From the NCBI GenBank assembly GCA_030427635.1, contig JAUIBA010000006.1, positions 1 through 64,000 of the forward strand: DNA of 64,000 bases, given 5' to 3'. Shown here piece by piece: positions 18,422 to 26,020 of the stretch (its first letter is position 1; each line of letters opens with the position of its first letter). The DNA comes from Bacteroidia bacterium (GTDB taxonomy: Bacteria; Bacteroidota; Bacteroidia; Chitinophagales; Chitinophagaceae). The position numbers and the translations under genes were made by a program. The notes under the pieces are model-generated. The model saw nothing but the letters and a program-made list of their open reading frames with translations, did no database searches and had not been told where the DNA came from.

Positions 18422-19018
18422 ATGTACGATAACCTGGTAAAGCACATAAAATCAATAACCAATACAACAAAACAAACATTTGTTGTATTGGTTATTGCAC
18501 TTACTACAGCCGGATGTAAAAACGACCCGGAAACGATACGTGCGCTTACCGGCAAGCATAATGCACAGGAAGACAAAGCTAAAGGTGTAACATTCATTTA
18601 CAGCCAGAACGGAGATGTATCTATGAGGGTATATGCACGCGATTTTGTGCGTAACAACAATCCTCACAGGCCTTACATAGACATGAATAACGAGCTGAAA
18701 CTGGAGTTTTTTAATGACAGTGGCGAAATACAGGCTGTACTGACGGCAGACTCATCCCGGTTTTATGAAAACCAGCATGACTTCATTGTGTGGGACAGTG
18801 TGGTGATAATAAGCAGTAAAGGTGAACAACTGAATACTGATGAGCTGATATGGAATGAGAGCGCACAAAAATTCTTTACAGAGAAACCAGTAAGAATCAC
18901 TACGGCATCGGAAGTGCTGTATGGTGATGGTATGGAAGCCAACAGGGATTTTACATGGTATAAAATACTTCGCCCCAAAGGCTCACTGCAGGTAGAAAAG
19001 GGAGAGGTGCCTGAATAA
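18422..19018 (+). CDS. lptC: LPS export protein LptC
   Basis: 198 residues. The N-terminus has a hydrophobic segment ending TTAGC (Cys32), suggesting a lipoprotein, as is common for Bacteroidota LptC. The body (GVTFIYSQNGDVSMRVYARDF, FFNDSGEIQAVLTADSSRFYE, LNTDELIWNESAQKFFTEKPV) is the beta-jellyroll of LptC/OstA-type lipopolysaccharide carriers, which pass LPS from LptB2FG to LptA across the periplasm. The ATG at 18422 is chosen; an in-frame ATG at 18368 is part of a hairpin. Codons 11-26 contain a perfect 19-bp inverted repeat (18453-18497). Confidence 0.85.
   Translation: MYDNLVKHIKSITNTTKQTFVVLVIALTTAGCKNDPETIRALTGKHNAQEDKAKGVTFIYSQNGDVSMRVYARDFVRNNNPHRPYIDMNNELKLEFFNDSGEIQAVLTADSSRFYENQHDFIVWDSVVIISSKGEQLNTDELIWNESAQKFFTEKPVRITTASEVLYGDGMEANRDFTWYKILRPKGSLQVEKGEVPE
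18453..18497. repeat. perfect 19-bp inverted repeat inside lptC
   Basis: 18453-18471 (CAATAACCAATACAACAAA) is exactly complementary to 18479-18497, with a 7-nt loop. It lies in the signal-peptide codons, about 31 nt after the start codon, where a stem this strong should affect translation or transcription. Confidence 0.95.
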
Positions 19019-19108
19019 CAGCTGCCGCTGAATGAATAATATTCCCAATAAATAAAACGCGGGCAACAATAGTTGCTTAGATTGCAGACCACACACGCAT
19101 TACTTTAT

Positions 19109-19594
19109 ATGAAAAAAGTATTCAAAATTACCGGATTGAGCCTGCTGGCATTGCTGATAATCATGCAGTTTTACCGTCCGGCACGAAATGAGAGCGCAAC
19201 TGTACCGGCATCAGACATCATTACTGCCTATGCAGTCCCTGACAATGTAGCTGTAATACTAAAAAAGGCATGCTATGACTGCCACAGCAGCAATACTCAC
19301 TACCCCTGGTATGCTAACATACAGCCGGTAGCTATGTGGCTGGAGCACCATATAGATGAAGGTAAAGATGAGCTGAACTTCTCAGAATTTGGCAACTTCA
19401 AGACCCGCCGAAAACTGAAAAAACTAAGAGAAATAGTAGATGAAGTGGAAGAAGGCGAAATGCCACTAAGCAGCTATACCCTCATTCATAAAGAAGCAGT
19501 ACTTACCGAACAGGAAAAGCAGCTGCTTACTGACTGGGCAAAAGGGCTGACTCAGAAGATCACTCTGGAGGAGGGACCTTCTGTACAGCCATAA
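19109..19594 (+). CDS. haem-binding domain protein
   Basis: 161 residues. One N-terminal membrane segment (about 6-22) anchors a periplasmic domain with a c-type haem motif CYDCH followed by SSNTHYPWYANIQPV. The rest (IDEGKDELNFSEF, LREIVDEVEEGEMPL, LTDWAKGL) matches the Bacteroidota haem-binding domain family. It is probably a small electron carrier or haem protein. The ATG at 19109 is selected because the lysine-rich MKKVFK start suits a membrane anchor. It is 90 nt after lptC and convergent with glnS. Confidence 0.87.
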   Translation: MKKVFKITGLSLLALLIIMQFYRPARNESATVPASDIITAYAVPDNVAVILKKACYDCHSSNTHYPWYANIQPVAMWLEHHIDEGKDELNFSEFGNFKTRRKLKKLREIVDEVEEGEMPLSSYTLIHKEAVLTEQEKQLLTDWAKGLTQKITLEEGPSVQP

Positions 19595-19608
19595 CTTGTA
19601 ATCGTTTC

Positions 19609-21273
19609 TTACTTTTTCTTCTCTTTGGCCCAGGTATCTTTCAGGGTTGAAGCCCGGTTAAATATCAGATGTCCATCTCTGCTTTCTGTATCAACACAGA
19701 AATAACCTTTGCGCATAAACTGGTAAGTGTGTCCGGTATGTGCAGCAGCCAGTGACGGCTCTATATATACCTGCTCCAGCACCTGCATAGAGTCAGGATT
19801 GATATATTCCTTGAAGTCACCATCCTCATTAGATGGGTCTTCTACGCGGAACAACCGGTCGTAAAGACGTACTTCAGCAGTATGTGCATGAGCCGCACTT
19901 ACCCAATGTATTGTTCCCTTTACGCTAAGGCCACTTACATCATTACCGCTTCTGCTTTCGGGCAGGTAGGTACAGTGTACTTCTGTGACATTTCCGTCTG
20001 CATCTTTTACGCAGCCCTCGCACTTAACGATATAGGCACTTTTAAGCCTAACCAAATTGCCTGGAGTAAGCCTGAAGAATTTTTTGGGCGCTTCTTCCAT
20101 AAAGTCTTCCCGCTCTATCCACAGCTCACGACTGAATGGCACCTGTCTCGTACCGGCAGTCACATCTTCAGGATTGTTTTCCGCTTCAAATATTTCGGTA
20201 CTTCCTTCGGGGTAATTTGTAATAACCAGCTTAACCGGGTCCAGCACGGCCATAGCCCTGTGAGAAGTTCTGTTGAGTACATCTCTGACACAAAACTCCA
20301 GCATACTGATATCAACAATGTTCTCTCTTTTGGCAATACCAATAGTATCGCTGAAGTTGCGAAGCGCTTCGGCAGGATATCCGCGACGCCTCATGCCGCT
20401 GATAGTAGGCATGCGGGGGTCGTCCCAGCCAGATACATGACCCTCATTTACCAGCTGTAGCAACTTACGTTTGCTCATTACAGTATATGTAAGATTTCTC
20501 CTGGCAAACTCATACTGCTTTGACGGAAAAATGCCCAGCTGCTCTATAAACCAATTATATAATGGCCTGTGATGTATGAACTCAAGTGTACAGATAGAAT
20601 GAGTAATTTCCTCTATACTATCGCACTGCCCATGTGCAAAGTCGTACATGGGGTATATGCACCATTTATTACCCGTACGGTGATGAGCTTCATGTTTTAT
20701 GCGATACATTAAAGGGTCGCGCAACAGCAGATTGGGGTGTGCCATATCTATTTTTGCACGCAGGGTCTTTTCTCCGTCACGATATTTACCATCCCTCATA
20801 GCTGCAAAAAGCTCCAGATTTTCCTCAACACTGCGGTTACGGTAAGGACTATCTATACCTGGCGTAACCGTATTCCCCTTCATCTCTGCTATCTGAGCAG
20901 CAGTGCTGTCATCAACATATGCCAGCCCCTTTTTTATAAGCGTAAGTGCAAAATCATATAACTTCTCGAAATAATCTGAAGCATACAGCACATTGTCCCA
21001 CTGAAATCCGAGCCATTTCACATCATTCATGATGCTTTCCACATACTCAGTTTCTTCTGTTACGGGGTTAGTATCATCAAAACGCAGGTTGCACTTACCA
21101 TCATACTTTTTTGCCAGCCCAAAATTGAGACAGATAGAAGTGGCATGGCCTATGTGAAGATAACCGTTAGGCTCAGGAGGGAACCTTGTATGCACACGCC
21201 CACCATTGGTACCTGCAGCTATATCATTTTCAATTATTTCTTCCAGAAAGTTCAGAGAACGCGGTTCGCTCAT
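19609..21273 (-). CDS. glnS: glutaminyl-tRNA synthetase
   Basis: 554 residues, the usual length. It is a class I aminoacyl-tRNA synthetase charging tRNA-Gln directly in the cytoplasm. Motifs: [15 protein letters not shown] (HIGH) at about 30-44, [11 protein letters not shown], and [11 protein letters not shown] (KMSKS equivalent) near 268. The C-terminal anticodon-binding barrels are complete ([14 protein letters not shown]-like [19 protein letters not shown]). It is a single-gene unit with its own -7 box, convergent with the haem-binding gene. GlnRS in bacteria is thought to be an ancient acquisition from eukaryotes; nothing here suggests a recent transfer. Confidence 0.97.
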   Translation of the reverse strand: MSEPRSLNFLEEIIENDIAAGTNGGRVHTRFPPEPNGYLHIGHATSICLNFGLAKKYDGKCNLRFDDTNPVTEETEYVESIMNDVKWLGFQWDNVLYASDYFEKLYDFALTLIKKGLAYVDDSTAAQIAEMKGNTVTPGIDSPYRNRSVEENLELFAAMRDGKYRDGEKTLRAKIDMAHPNLLLRDPLMYRIKHEAHHRTGNKWCIYPMYDFAHGQCDSIEEITHSICTLEFIHHRPLYNWFIEQLGIFPSKQYEFARRNLTYTVMSKRKLLQLVNEGHVSGWDDPRMPTISGMRRRGYPAEALRNFSDTIGIAKRENIVDISMLEFCVRDVLNRTSHRAMAVLDPVKLVITNYPEGSTEIFEAENNPEDVTAGTRQVPFSRELWIEREDFMEEAPKKFFRLTPGNLVRLKSAYIVKCEGCVKDADGNVTEVHCTYLPESRSGNDVSGLSVKGTIHWVSAAHAHTAEVRLYDRLFRVEDPSNEDGDFKEYINPDSMQVLEQVYIEPSLAAAHTGHTYQFMRKGYFCVDTESRDGHLIFNRASTLKDTWAKEKKK

Positions 21274-21292
21274 AGCATGAAAAATAAGAGTG

Positions 21293-21300
21293 CAAATGTA
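21293..21300 (-). promoter_or_regulatory. -7 element for glnS
   Basis: Minus-strand TACATTTG, 19 nt upstream of the glnS start. No convincing -33 TTTG is seen. Confidence 0.45.
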
Positions 21301-21521
21301 AGCGATGCCATTGCTATTTAAAAGAACCGAGCCTGATTCTGTGCCTGGTTATTGCCCAAACTTCATAAAAGACCGCATTTATATACAGACACCATCATAA
21401 AATTACTAATATTATATATTGTTCCCCGAAATGCACTCTGGTGAACGGTAAAAGCTACTTTTGTGGTCCAATACGATACAGATACAAAAAATTAAAATCG
21501 CATTAAAAAAGAGCCCTCATT

Positions 21522-21552
21522 TTTGCTTTTTCGTTCAGTGTATCTATATTTG
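21522..21552 (+). promoter_or_regulatory. rpsP promoter
   Basis: TTTG (21522-21525), 19-nt spacer, TATATTTG (21545-21552): a textbook Bacteroidota promoter, followed by GCAGTCC. The leader would be about 45 nt. Confidence 0.75.
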
Positions 21553-21601
21553 CAGTCCTTGAAAAATTTATTGTTTAACAAAAAATAATTTCTATTATTT
21601 T

Positions 21602-22129
21602 ATGTCCGTAAAGATTCGTCTACAGAGACATGGCTCTAAGAAGCGCCCATTTTATTTTATCGTAGCTGCAAACACTACAGCTCCACGTGATGGTAAGTTC
21701 ATTGAAAAGCTCGGAACTTACAACCCACTTACAGTACCTGCTACCGTTCGCATTAACCGTGAACGTGCACTTCACTGGCTTGACCAGGGTGCACAGCCTA
21801 CTAACACATGCCGCAGAATTCTGTCATTTAAAGGTGTACTTTATCTGAAGCACCTCATGCGCGGTGTATCACTTGGTTTATTTGATCAGGAGACTGCACT
21901 TGACAAATTTGAGCAGTGGAATGGTGAACACGAAGAACTGGTTGCACGTCGTGAAGAAGCTCACCGCAAACACAAAGCGGAAAAGCGTCATGAAGCAATG
22001 AAGGAGTCTGTACGTAAGATTGAAGAAAAGAATGAAGCCCGCGCGGCAGCTGCAGCAACTGCTGCAGGTGAAGGTGAGGCTACATCTGAAGGAGAAGCTA
22101 CTGAAGCTGAAGCTCCTGCTGCTGAATAA
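21602..22129 (+). CDS. rpsP: 30S ribosomal protein S16
   Basis: 175 residues. The first about 80 (SVKIRLQRHGSKKRPFYFIV, FIEKLGTYNPL, INRERALHWLDQGAQPTNTC) are the conserved S16 core in the body of the small ribosomal subunit. About 95 further residues form a charged helical extension ending in an Ala/Glu-rich tail (GEGEATSEGEATEAEAPAAE), as in other Bacteroidota S16 proteins. rimM and trmD, which often follow rpsP, are absent; rplS comes next with its own promoter and a terminator lies between. Confidence 0.97.
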   Translation: MSVKIRLQRHGSKKRPFYFIVAANTTAPRDGKFIEKLGTYNPLTVPATVRINRERALHWLDQGAQPTNTCRRILSFKGVLYLKHLMRGVSLGLFDQETALDKFEQWNGEHEELVARREEAHRKHKAEKRHEAMKESVRKIEEKNEARAAAAATAAGEGEATSEGEATEAEAPAAE

Positions 22130-22154
22130 GCCTTTAACAGCATATACAGATATA

Positions 22155-22190
22155 AAAATATAGTCGTAGCAAGGCTACGACTATATTTTT
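22155..22190 (+). terminator. rpsP terminator
   Basis: Perfect 16-bp stem (22155-22170 with 22174-22189, core AGTCGTAGC) with a 3-nt loop, whose right arm ends in a T-run. Confidence 0.85.
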
Positions 22191-22379
22191 ACAACATTGT
22201 TCCTTTTCATATAGAAGTATCACCTGACTTTCAGTAATATTCCTGTTGGTCTTTCTGCAAAAATGCAAGCCTACCGGGATAATATGCATTATAGCAGAAA
22301 CTGCATAAAACCAGTGATTACCAATATATGCGTTGCTTACAGTACAGCATCTAAAAAAAAACTCTATAAGTTTTTTACT

Positions 22380-22413
22380 TTTGATGTTTTTTGTTATTTT
22401 TTAATTACCTTTG
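22380..22413 (+). promoter_or_regulatory. rplS promoter
   Basis: TTTG (22380-22383), 22-nt spacer, TACCTTTG (22406-22413), followed by GCAGTCC exactly as after the rpsP -7 box. The TTTG is itself part of a second TAnnTTTG (TACTTTTG, 22376-22383), so a tandem promoter is possible. Confidence 0.65.
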
Positions 22414-22435
22414 CAGTCCGAAAATTCTTATAAAG

Positions 22436-22801
22436 ATGGAAGCCGTAGCTTTTGTACACGATCAACTAACCTCAACAAGAGAATTCCCAAAGTTTAAAGC
22501 TGGTGACAACGTCACAGTTAATTATAGAATTGTAGAAGGAAACAAAGAGCGTATCCAGTCATTCAAAGGAGATGTTCTTAAGCGTCAGGGCACTGGCCAG
22601 ACACAGACATTTACTGTACGTAAAATATCTGATGGCGTAGGTGTGGAGCGTCTTTTCCCATTATATTCACCTAACATTGAGTCTATCGTACTCAATAAGG
22701 TAGGTCGCGTACGTCGTGCAAGACTGTTCTATCTCCGTGAGCGTTCAGGTAAATCTGCACGTATCAAAGAGAAAAAGCAGATACACGCTAAAGCAAAATA
22801 G
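22436..22801 (+). CDS. rplS: 50S ribosomal protein L19
   Basis: 121 residues, normal length for L19, a large-subunit protein near the 30S interface. Diagnostic segments: FPKFKAGDNVTVNYRIVEGN, KERIQSFKGDVLKRQGTG, TFTVRKISDGVGVERLFPLY and LRERSGKSARIKEK. The ATG at 22436 is chosen as the family start; a TTG at 22391 lies upstream of the -7 box. Monocistronic, with its own promoter and terminator. Confidence 0.97.
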   Translation: MEAVAFVHDQLTSTREFPKFKAGDNVTVNYRIVEGNKERIQSFKGDVLKRQGTGQTQTFTVRKISDGVGVERLFPLYSPNIESIVLNKVGRVRRARLFYLRERSGKSARIKEKKQIHAKAK

Positions 22802-22820
22802 AGCTTTAAATAACAGAGAT

Positions 22821-22862
22821 AAAAGAATAAAGAGATACCAAATGGTATCTCTTTATTCTTTT
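22821..22862 (+). terminator. rplS terminator
   Basis: Perfect 20-bp stem (22821-22840 with 22843-22862) with a 2-nt AA centre, ending in TTCTTTT. Confidence 0.85.
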
Positions 22863-22950
22863 GTGCTATATGGATTTTATTCCAGCACATTGTATTAAAT
22901 AAACAGACAAAAAATATCCTTTTTTATTAACAAAAAAGATGCAGGCAAAT

Positions 22951-22981
22951 TTTGTTATTTTGCTGTTAAGAAATAAATTTG
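22951..22981 (+). promoter_or_regulatory. promoter of the 55-codon small gene
   Basis: TTTG (22951-22954), 19-nt spacer, TAAATTTG (22974-22981): a full consensus match. ATG follows 19 nt later. Confidence 0.65.
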
Positions 22982-23000
22982 TTTAACAAACGAATAACCA

Positions 23001-23168
23001 ATGACACCCCAAACAGAAACGATAGATGTGAGCAAAATGCCTGTACATCTTTTTGTAAAATCTCCAAAGCAGGCTAAGAAAGTAAACAAGATAATAGAAC
23101 CACTGCCGGCAGTAGATGCCTATAGCTATAGGAGGGCACTGAAGATAAAATATGCCCTTGCCAGCTGA
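23001..23168 (+). CDS. small basic protein, unknown function
   Basis: 55 residues, from ATG 23001 to TGA 23166-23168. The sequence starts MTPQTETIDVSKMPVHLFVK and ends YSYRRALKIKYALAS. It is rich in Lys with no signal peptide or membrane segment, so a cytoplasmic, perhaps nucleic-acid-binding protein is possible. Support for a real gene: a perfect consensus promoter 19 nt upstream, independent of the terminated rplS unit, and codon use like its neighbours (ATA for Ile, GTA for Val). I do not recognise the family. Confidence 0.6.
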   Translation: MTPQTETIDVSKMPVHLFVKSPKQAKKVNKIIEPLPAVDAYSYRRALKIKYALAS

Positions 23169-23196
23169 TATCCAGTATTAAATCAATAGCATAATG

Positions 23197-23228
23197 TGCA
23201 GATGTAGAGACATAACAATCTACATGCA
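23197..23228. terminator. weak hairpin in convergent gap
   Basis: ATGTAGA (23202-23208) pairs with TCTACAT (23219-23225), extended by TGCA/GCA with one bulge. It lies between the small gene and the convergent lipoprotein gene. There is no T-run. Confidence 0.3.
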
Positions 23229-23279
23229 TGTTCTACATAATGAGCAATAAGGGATAATAGAGTACTCCTGAGTACCGGA

Positions 23280-23954
23280 CTAAAGAGGCGATAATACTAC
23301 TCTCTGATTTGACTCCCCACTTAAGTTAAGCACACTGTAATTCCAGCTTTGAGCAGTACCTGTAAGCAGCACATTAGCTTCAGACAACGCTCTGAAATAC
23401 CCAATATTATACGTTTTCCCATCGGAAGGAATGTTTACATCCAGCTCTGTCATACCAGAATGGCCGGAATTGATAGTAATATGTACTACAGACTCACCTG
23501 CATTATTAACCACTGAAAGCAAATAGTGCAACGGCGGCACGCCCAGCGTATCATCGATAGTGCCCGATGGTGGAAAATCGGCAGATAATGCCCAGGTAAC
23601 GGCTTCTCCCATAAGTGACTCATCTGCATCGGAAACATAAGCCATGGCTACTCCATTAAACACATCCCCTACTCTACCATCGAATGTAAGCGTACCACCA
23701 ATGGGTACTGTCTGAGTATCGGATGCGGTGATTACCGACACCGGTGTAAAAGCGGCATTTACAAACCGTATACGACTTGCATTTCTGAGCTCGCACCGCT
23801 CGCCGGAATAACCTTCTTTACAAATACATCTGCCATTATCACAAACACCTTCATTAAGGCAGGATACATCTCTGCATTCATTCCGGCAGGAAATAAATAC
23901 AAGCAGGCAGAAAACAGACAAAAGCAGCGCGAAACGACTGTTATTAGTGGTCAT
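23280..23954 (-). CDS. EGF-like domain lipoprotein
   Basis: 224 residues. The start at 23954 gives a lipoprotein signal (ALLLSVFCLLVFISC, Cys23). Immediately after it lies an EGF-like module, CRDVSCLNEGVCDNGRCICK then EGYSGERCE (about 27-54), with the six-cysteine pattern. The remaining 165 residues look like beta-rich domain(s) of unknown type (FTPVSVITASDTQTVPIGGT). It is probably an outer-membrane or surface lipoprotein. The EGF-behind-lipobox architecture is familiar from Chitinophagaceae. A -7 box lies 20 nt upstream. Confidence 0.75.
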   Translation of the reverse strand: MTTNNSRFALLLSVFCLLVFISCRNECRDVSCLNEGVCDNGRCICKEGYSGERCELRNASRIRFVNAAFTPVSVITASDTQTVPIGGTLTFDGRVGDVFNGVAMAYVSDADESLMGEAVTWALSADFPPSGTIDDTLGVPPLHYLLSVVNNAGESVVHITINSGHSGMTELDVNIPSDGKTYNIGYFRALSEANVLLTGTAQSWNYSVLNLSGESNQRVVLSPL

Positions 23955-23973
23955 AGGAAATGTAAAACAAACA

Positions 23974-23981
23974 CAAATATA
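23974..23981 (-). promoter_or_regulatory. -7 element for the EGF lipoprotein gene
   Basis: Minus-strand TATATTTG, 19 nt before the start codon. No -33 at proper spacing is evident. Confidence 0.4.
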
Positions 23982-24109
23982 ACAATAGCGCCCATACTTT
24001 AAGAGTAGAACAAATGGGCGAACAAACACCAGCGCGATATAGTGATGAATAAAAATGTAAAAGCGGACCTAAAATAGAAATGGCCGGATAAAAATGGAGT
24101 AGCTTTCAC

Positions 24110-24117
24110 TACCTTTG
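24110..24117 (+). promoter_or_regulatory. -7 element for the ddl operon
   Basis: TACCTTTG, 33 nt before the ddl ATG. No clear -33. Confidence 0.45.
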
Positions 24118-24150
24118 GCTACGTTAACACGTAAAGTGTAATATATAACA

Positions 24151-25161
24151 ATGCGCAAAAATATTGCATTACTGGCAGGGGGATATTCAGGGGAATATGA
24201 AATATCCATAAAAACAGCAGAAACTATAGAGAAGAATCTTGATACAGAACGTTATAACGTTTACAAGATTATCATTACCCGTGAGGAGTGGTATCACGAA
24301 ACCGGAGGGCAAAAGGTGCAGATAGATAAAAATGACTTCTCTCTTACTGTTGATAGTAAAAAAGTACTGTTTGACTGCGTATTTATAGCCATCCATGGTA
24401 CCCCAGGTGAAGATGGTCGTATACAGGGTTATCTGGATATGCTGCGCATACCCTATACCACCTGCAACTCCATTGTATCGGCACTTACCTTCAATAAAAG
24501 CTATTGCAATAAGGTGGTGAAATCGTTCAATGTAGTAAACATTGCCAACTCAGTACATCTGATAAAGGGAGAGCCTTTTTCCATAGGTGCTGTTCTGGAC
24601 CAGCTAAAACTACCCCTGTTTGTAAAGCCCAATGAAAGCGGCAGCAGCCTGGGCGTAAGTAAAGTAAAAGATGTAGGCGGCTTACTGCCCGCTGTAGAAA
24701 AAGCATTTAAGGAAGATAATCAGGTACTTATAGAAGAGTTTATAGAAGGGCGGGAGCTTACGATAGGGGTGTACAGAACAAACGGCTACCTGCGTGCGCT
24801 GCCTGCTACAGAAATTATCAGCAAAAATGAGTTCTTCGACTACGAAGCAAAATATACACCCGGAGTAACCAGAGAAGTAACTCCGGCTAAAATAGACAAT
24901 ACAACCCGCGAGCAGCTGGGCAATAAAGCCATGCATATATACCGCCACCTGAACTGCAGAGGTGTGGTAAGAATGGACTTCATCCTGCAAAAGGGCACCG
25001 GAAAGCTATACTTTCTGGAAGTAAACACTATGCCCGGGCAAAGTGAGAACAGCATTGTGCCTCAGCAAGTACTGGAGAGCGGAATGAGCCTTAAAGATTT
25101 TTATGGCGACTTGCTGGAAGATTGCATCAACAGTTGTAAAAATGACATCCCTGTAAGCTGA
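24151..25161 (+). CDS. ddl: D-alanine--D-alanine ligase
   Basis: 336-residue ATP-grasp enzyme joining two D-Ala for peptidoglycan precursors, cytoplasmic. Seen: N-terminal LLAGGYSGEYEISIKTAETI, IHGTPGEDGRIQGYLD, LPLFVKPNESGSSLGVSKV (ATP-binding loop), EEFIEGRELTIGVY, FFDYEAKYTPG (the Tyr associated with D-Ala, not D-lactate, specificity), VVRMDFIL and FLEVNTMPGQSENSIVP (metal ligands). It leads an operon: the PASTA protein starts 4 nt after its stop. Confidence 0.95.
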   Translation: MRKNIALLAGGYSGEYEISIKTAETIEKNLDTERYNVYKIIITREEWYHETGGQKVQIDKNDFSLTVDSKKVLFDCVFIAIHGTPGEDGRIQGYLDMLRIPYTTCNSIVSALTFNKSYCNKVVKSFNVVNIANSVHLIKGEPFSIGAVLDQLKLPLFVKPNESGSSLGVSKVKDVGGLLPAVEKAFKEDNQVLIEEFIEGRELTIGVYRTNGYLRALPATEIISKNEFFDYEAKYTPGVTREVTPAKIDNTTREQLGNKAMHIYRHLNCRGVVRMDFILQKGTGKLYFLEVNTMPGQSENSIVPQQVLESGMSLKDFYGDLLEDCINSCKNDIPVS

Positions 25162-25165
25162 CGGA

Positions 25166-25957
25166 ATGAAAGAAAAACTGAAAACATCCTTTGCACTTAA
25201 TTTAGTAATCATACTGCTGCTGTGTGTGCTGCTGTATATACTTTTCTTTACCTCTCTGAACTGTGTAACCAACCACGGTAAGGAAGTACTGATGCCTGAT
25301 GTGCGCGGAAGAAATGCAGACAGCGCACTTACCGAACTGAGTAAGCTGAAATTTGACGTAAGAATAGACAGTACGTATGAACCTACTATGCGCCCTATGG
25401 CAGTACTGAGGCAGGTGCCGGACACCGGCTCTCTGGTGAAAGAAGGCCGTACCGTGTTTCTGACCATAAACATGGTAACACCACCGCGCATACCCATGCC
25501 CAATATCAAAGACCTGTCTTACAGAAGCGCAGAAATGATACTGCGCAATAATAAGCTACTGGTAGGTGATACTGCATACCGGTCGGACATAGCATCGGGG
25601 GCTATACTGGAAGCCAGCTATAATGGCAACCCTATAGTAGCAGGAACACCTGTGCCACAAGGCAGTAAAATAAACCTGATAATAGGAAACGGACTGGGAA
25701 ATACTGAATGGGATGTTCCCGATGTAACCGGCATGACTGTAGATGAAGCACTTATTACCCTTAACCAGTTTAACTTACAACCAATGCTGATAGTAGCTAA
25801 CCAGATGGAGGAAATAACCGACACATTTTCGGCTATTGTTACAGACCAGCGTCCACGGCCTACCAATGATGCCGGAGCACATAACCGTATAAGAATGGGA
25901 GAATTTCTGGACCTGCAAATAATGCAGACACCAGCCCCGCACGACATACATAGATAA
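25166..25957 (+). CDS. membrane-anchored PASTA domain protein
   Basis: 263 residues with a single N-terminal membrane segment (about 10-31) and an extracytoplasmic part of three PASTA-like units: MPDVRGRNADSALTEL (about 42-110), MPNIKDLSYRSAEMIL (about 112-185) and VPDVTGMTVDEALITL (about 190-255). PASTA domains bind peptidoglycan or muropeptides. No kinase or penicillin-binding domain is attached. The 4-nt gap to ddl supports a cell-wall role; in Bacteroidota this pairing with ddl is familiar. Confidence 0.88.
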   Translation: MKEKLKTSFALNLVIILLLCVLLYILFFTSLNCVTNHGKEVLMPDVRGRNADSALTELSKLKFDVRIDSTYEPTMRPMAVLRQVPDTGSLVKEGRTVFLTINMVTPPRIPMPNIKDLSYRSAEMILRNNKLLVGDTAYRSDIASGAILEASYNGNPIVAGTPVPQGSKINLIIGNGLGNTEWDVPDVTGMTVDEALITLNQFNLQPMLIVANQMEEITDTFSAIVTDQRPRPTNDAGAHNRIRMGEFLDLQIMQTPAPHDIHR

Positions 25958-26020
25958 AACAAACAATACAACAGGCAATTGAGCGTTATACTATAAGTCC
26001 AGAAAACGTTTTAGAAAGAA

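Larger units (their letters stand above)
21274..21601. other. 328-nt divergent promoter region glnS/rpsP
   Basis: No gene is visible. It contains the glnS -7 box, an isolated TACTTTTG at 21456-21463 pointing toward rpsP, and the strong rpsP promoter at 21522-21552. The middle is AT-rich without clear repeats. Confidence 0.7.
22130..22435. other. 306-nt gap rpsP to rplS
   Basis: Holds the rpsP terminator and the rplS promoter. No rimM/trmD remnant or small ORF is recognisable between them. Confidence 0.7.

Noticed and set aside
22821-22862. 40-bp palindrome as an insertion-sequence end or recombination site
   Set aside because: It ends in a T-run right after rplS and has no transposase or target duplication; a terminator explains it.
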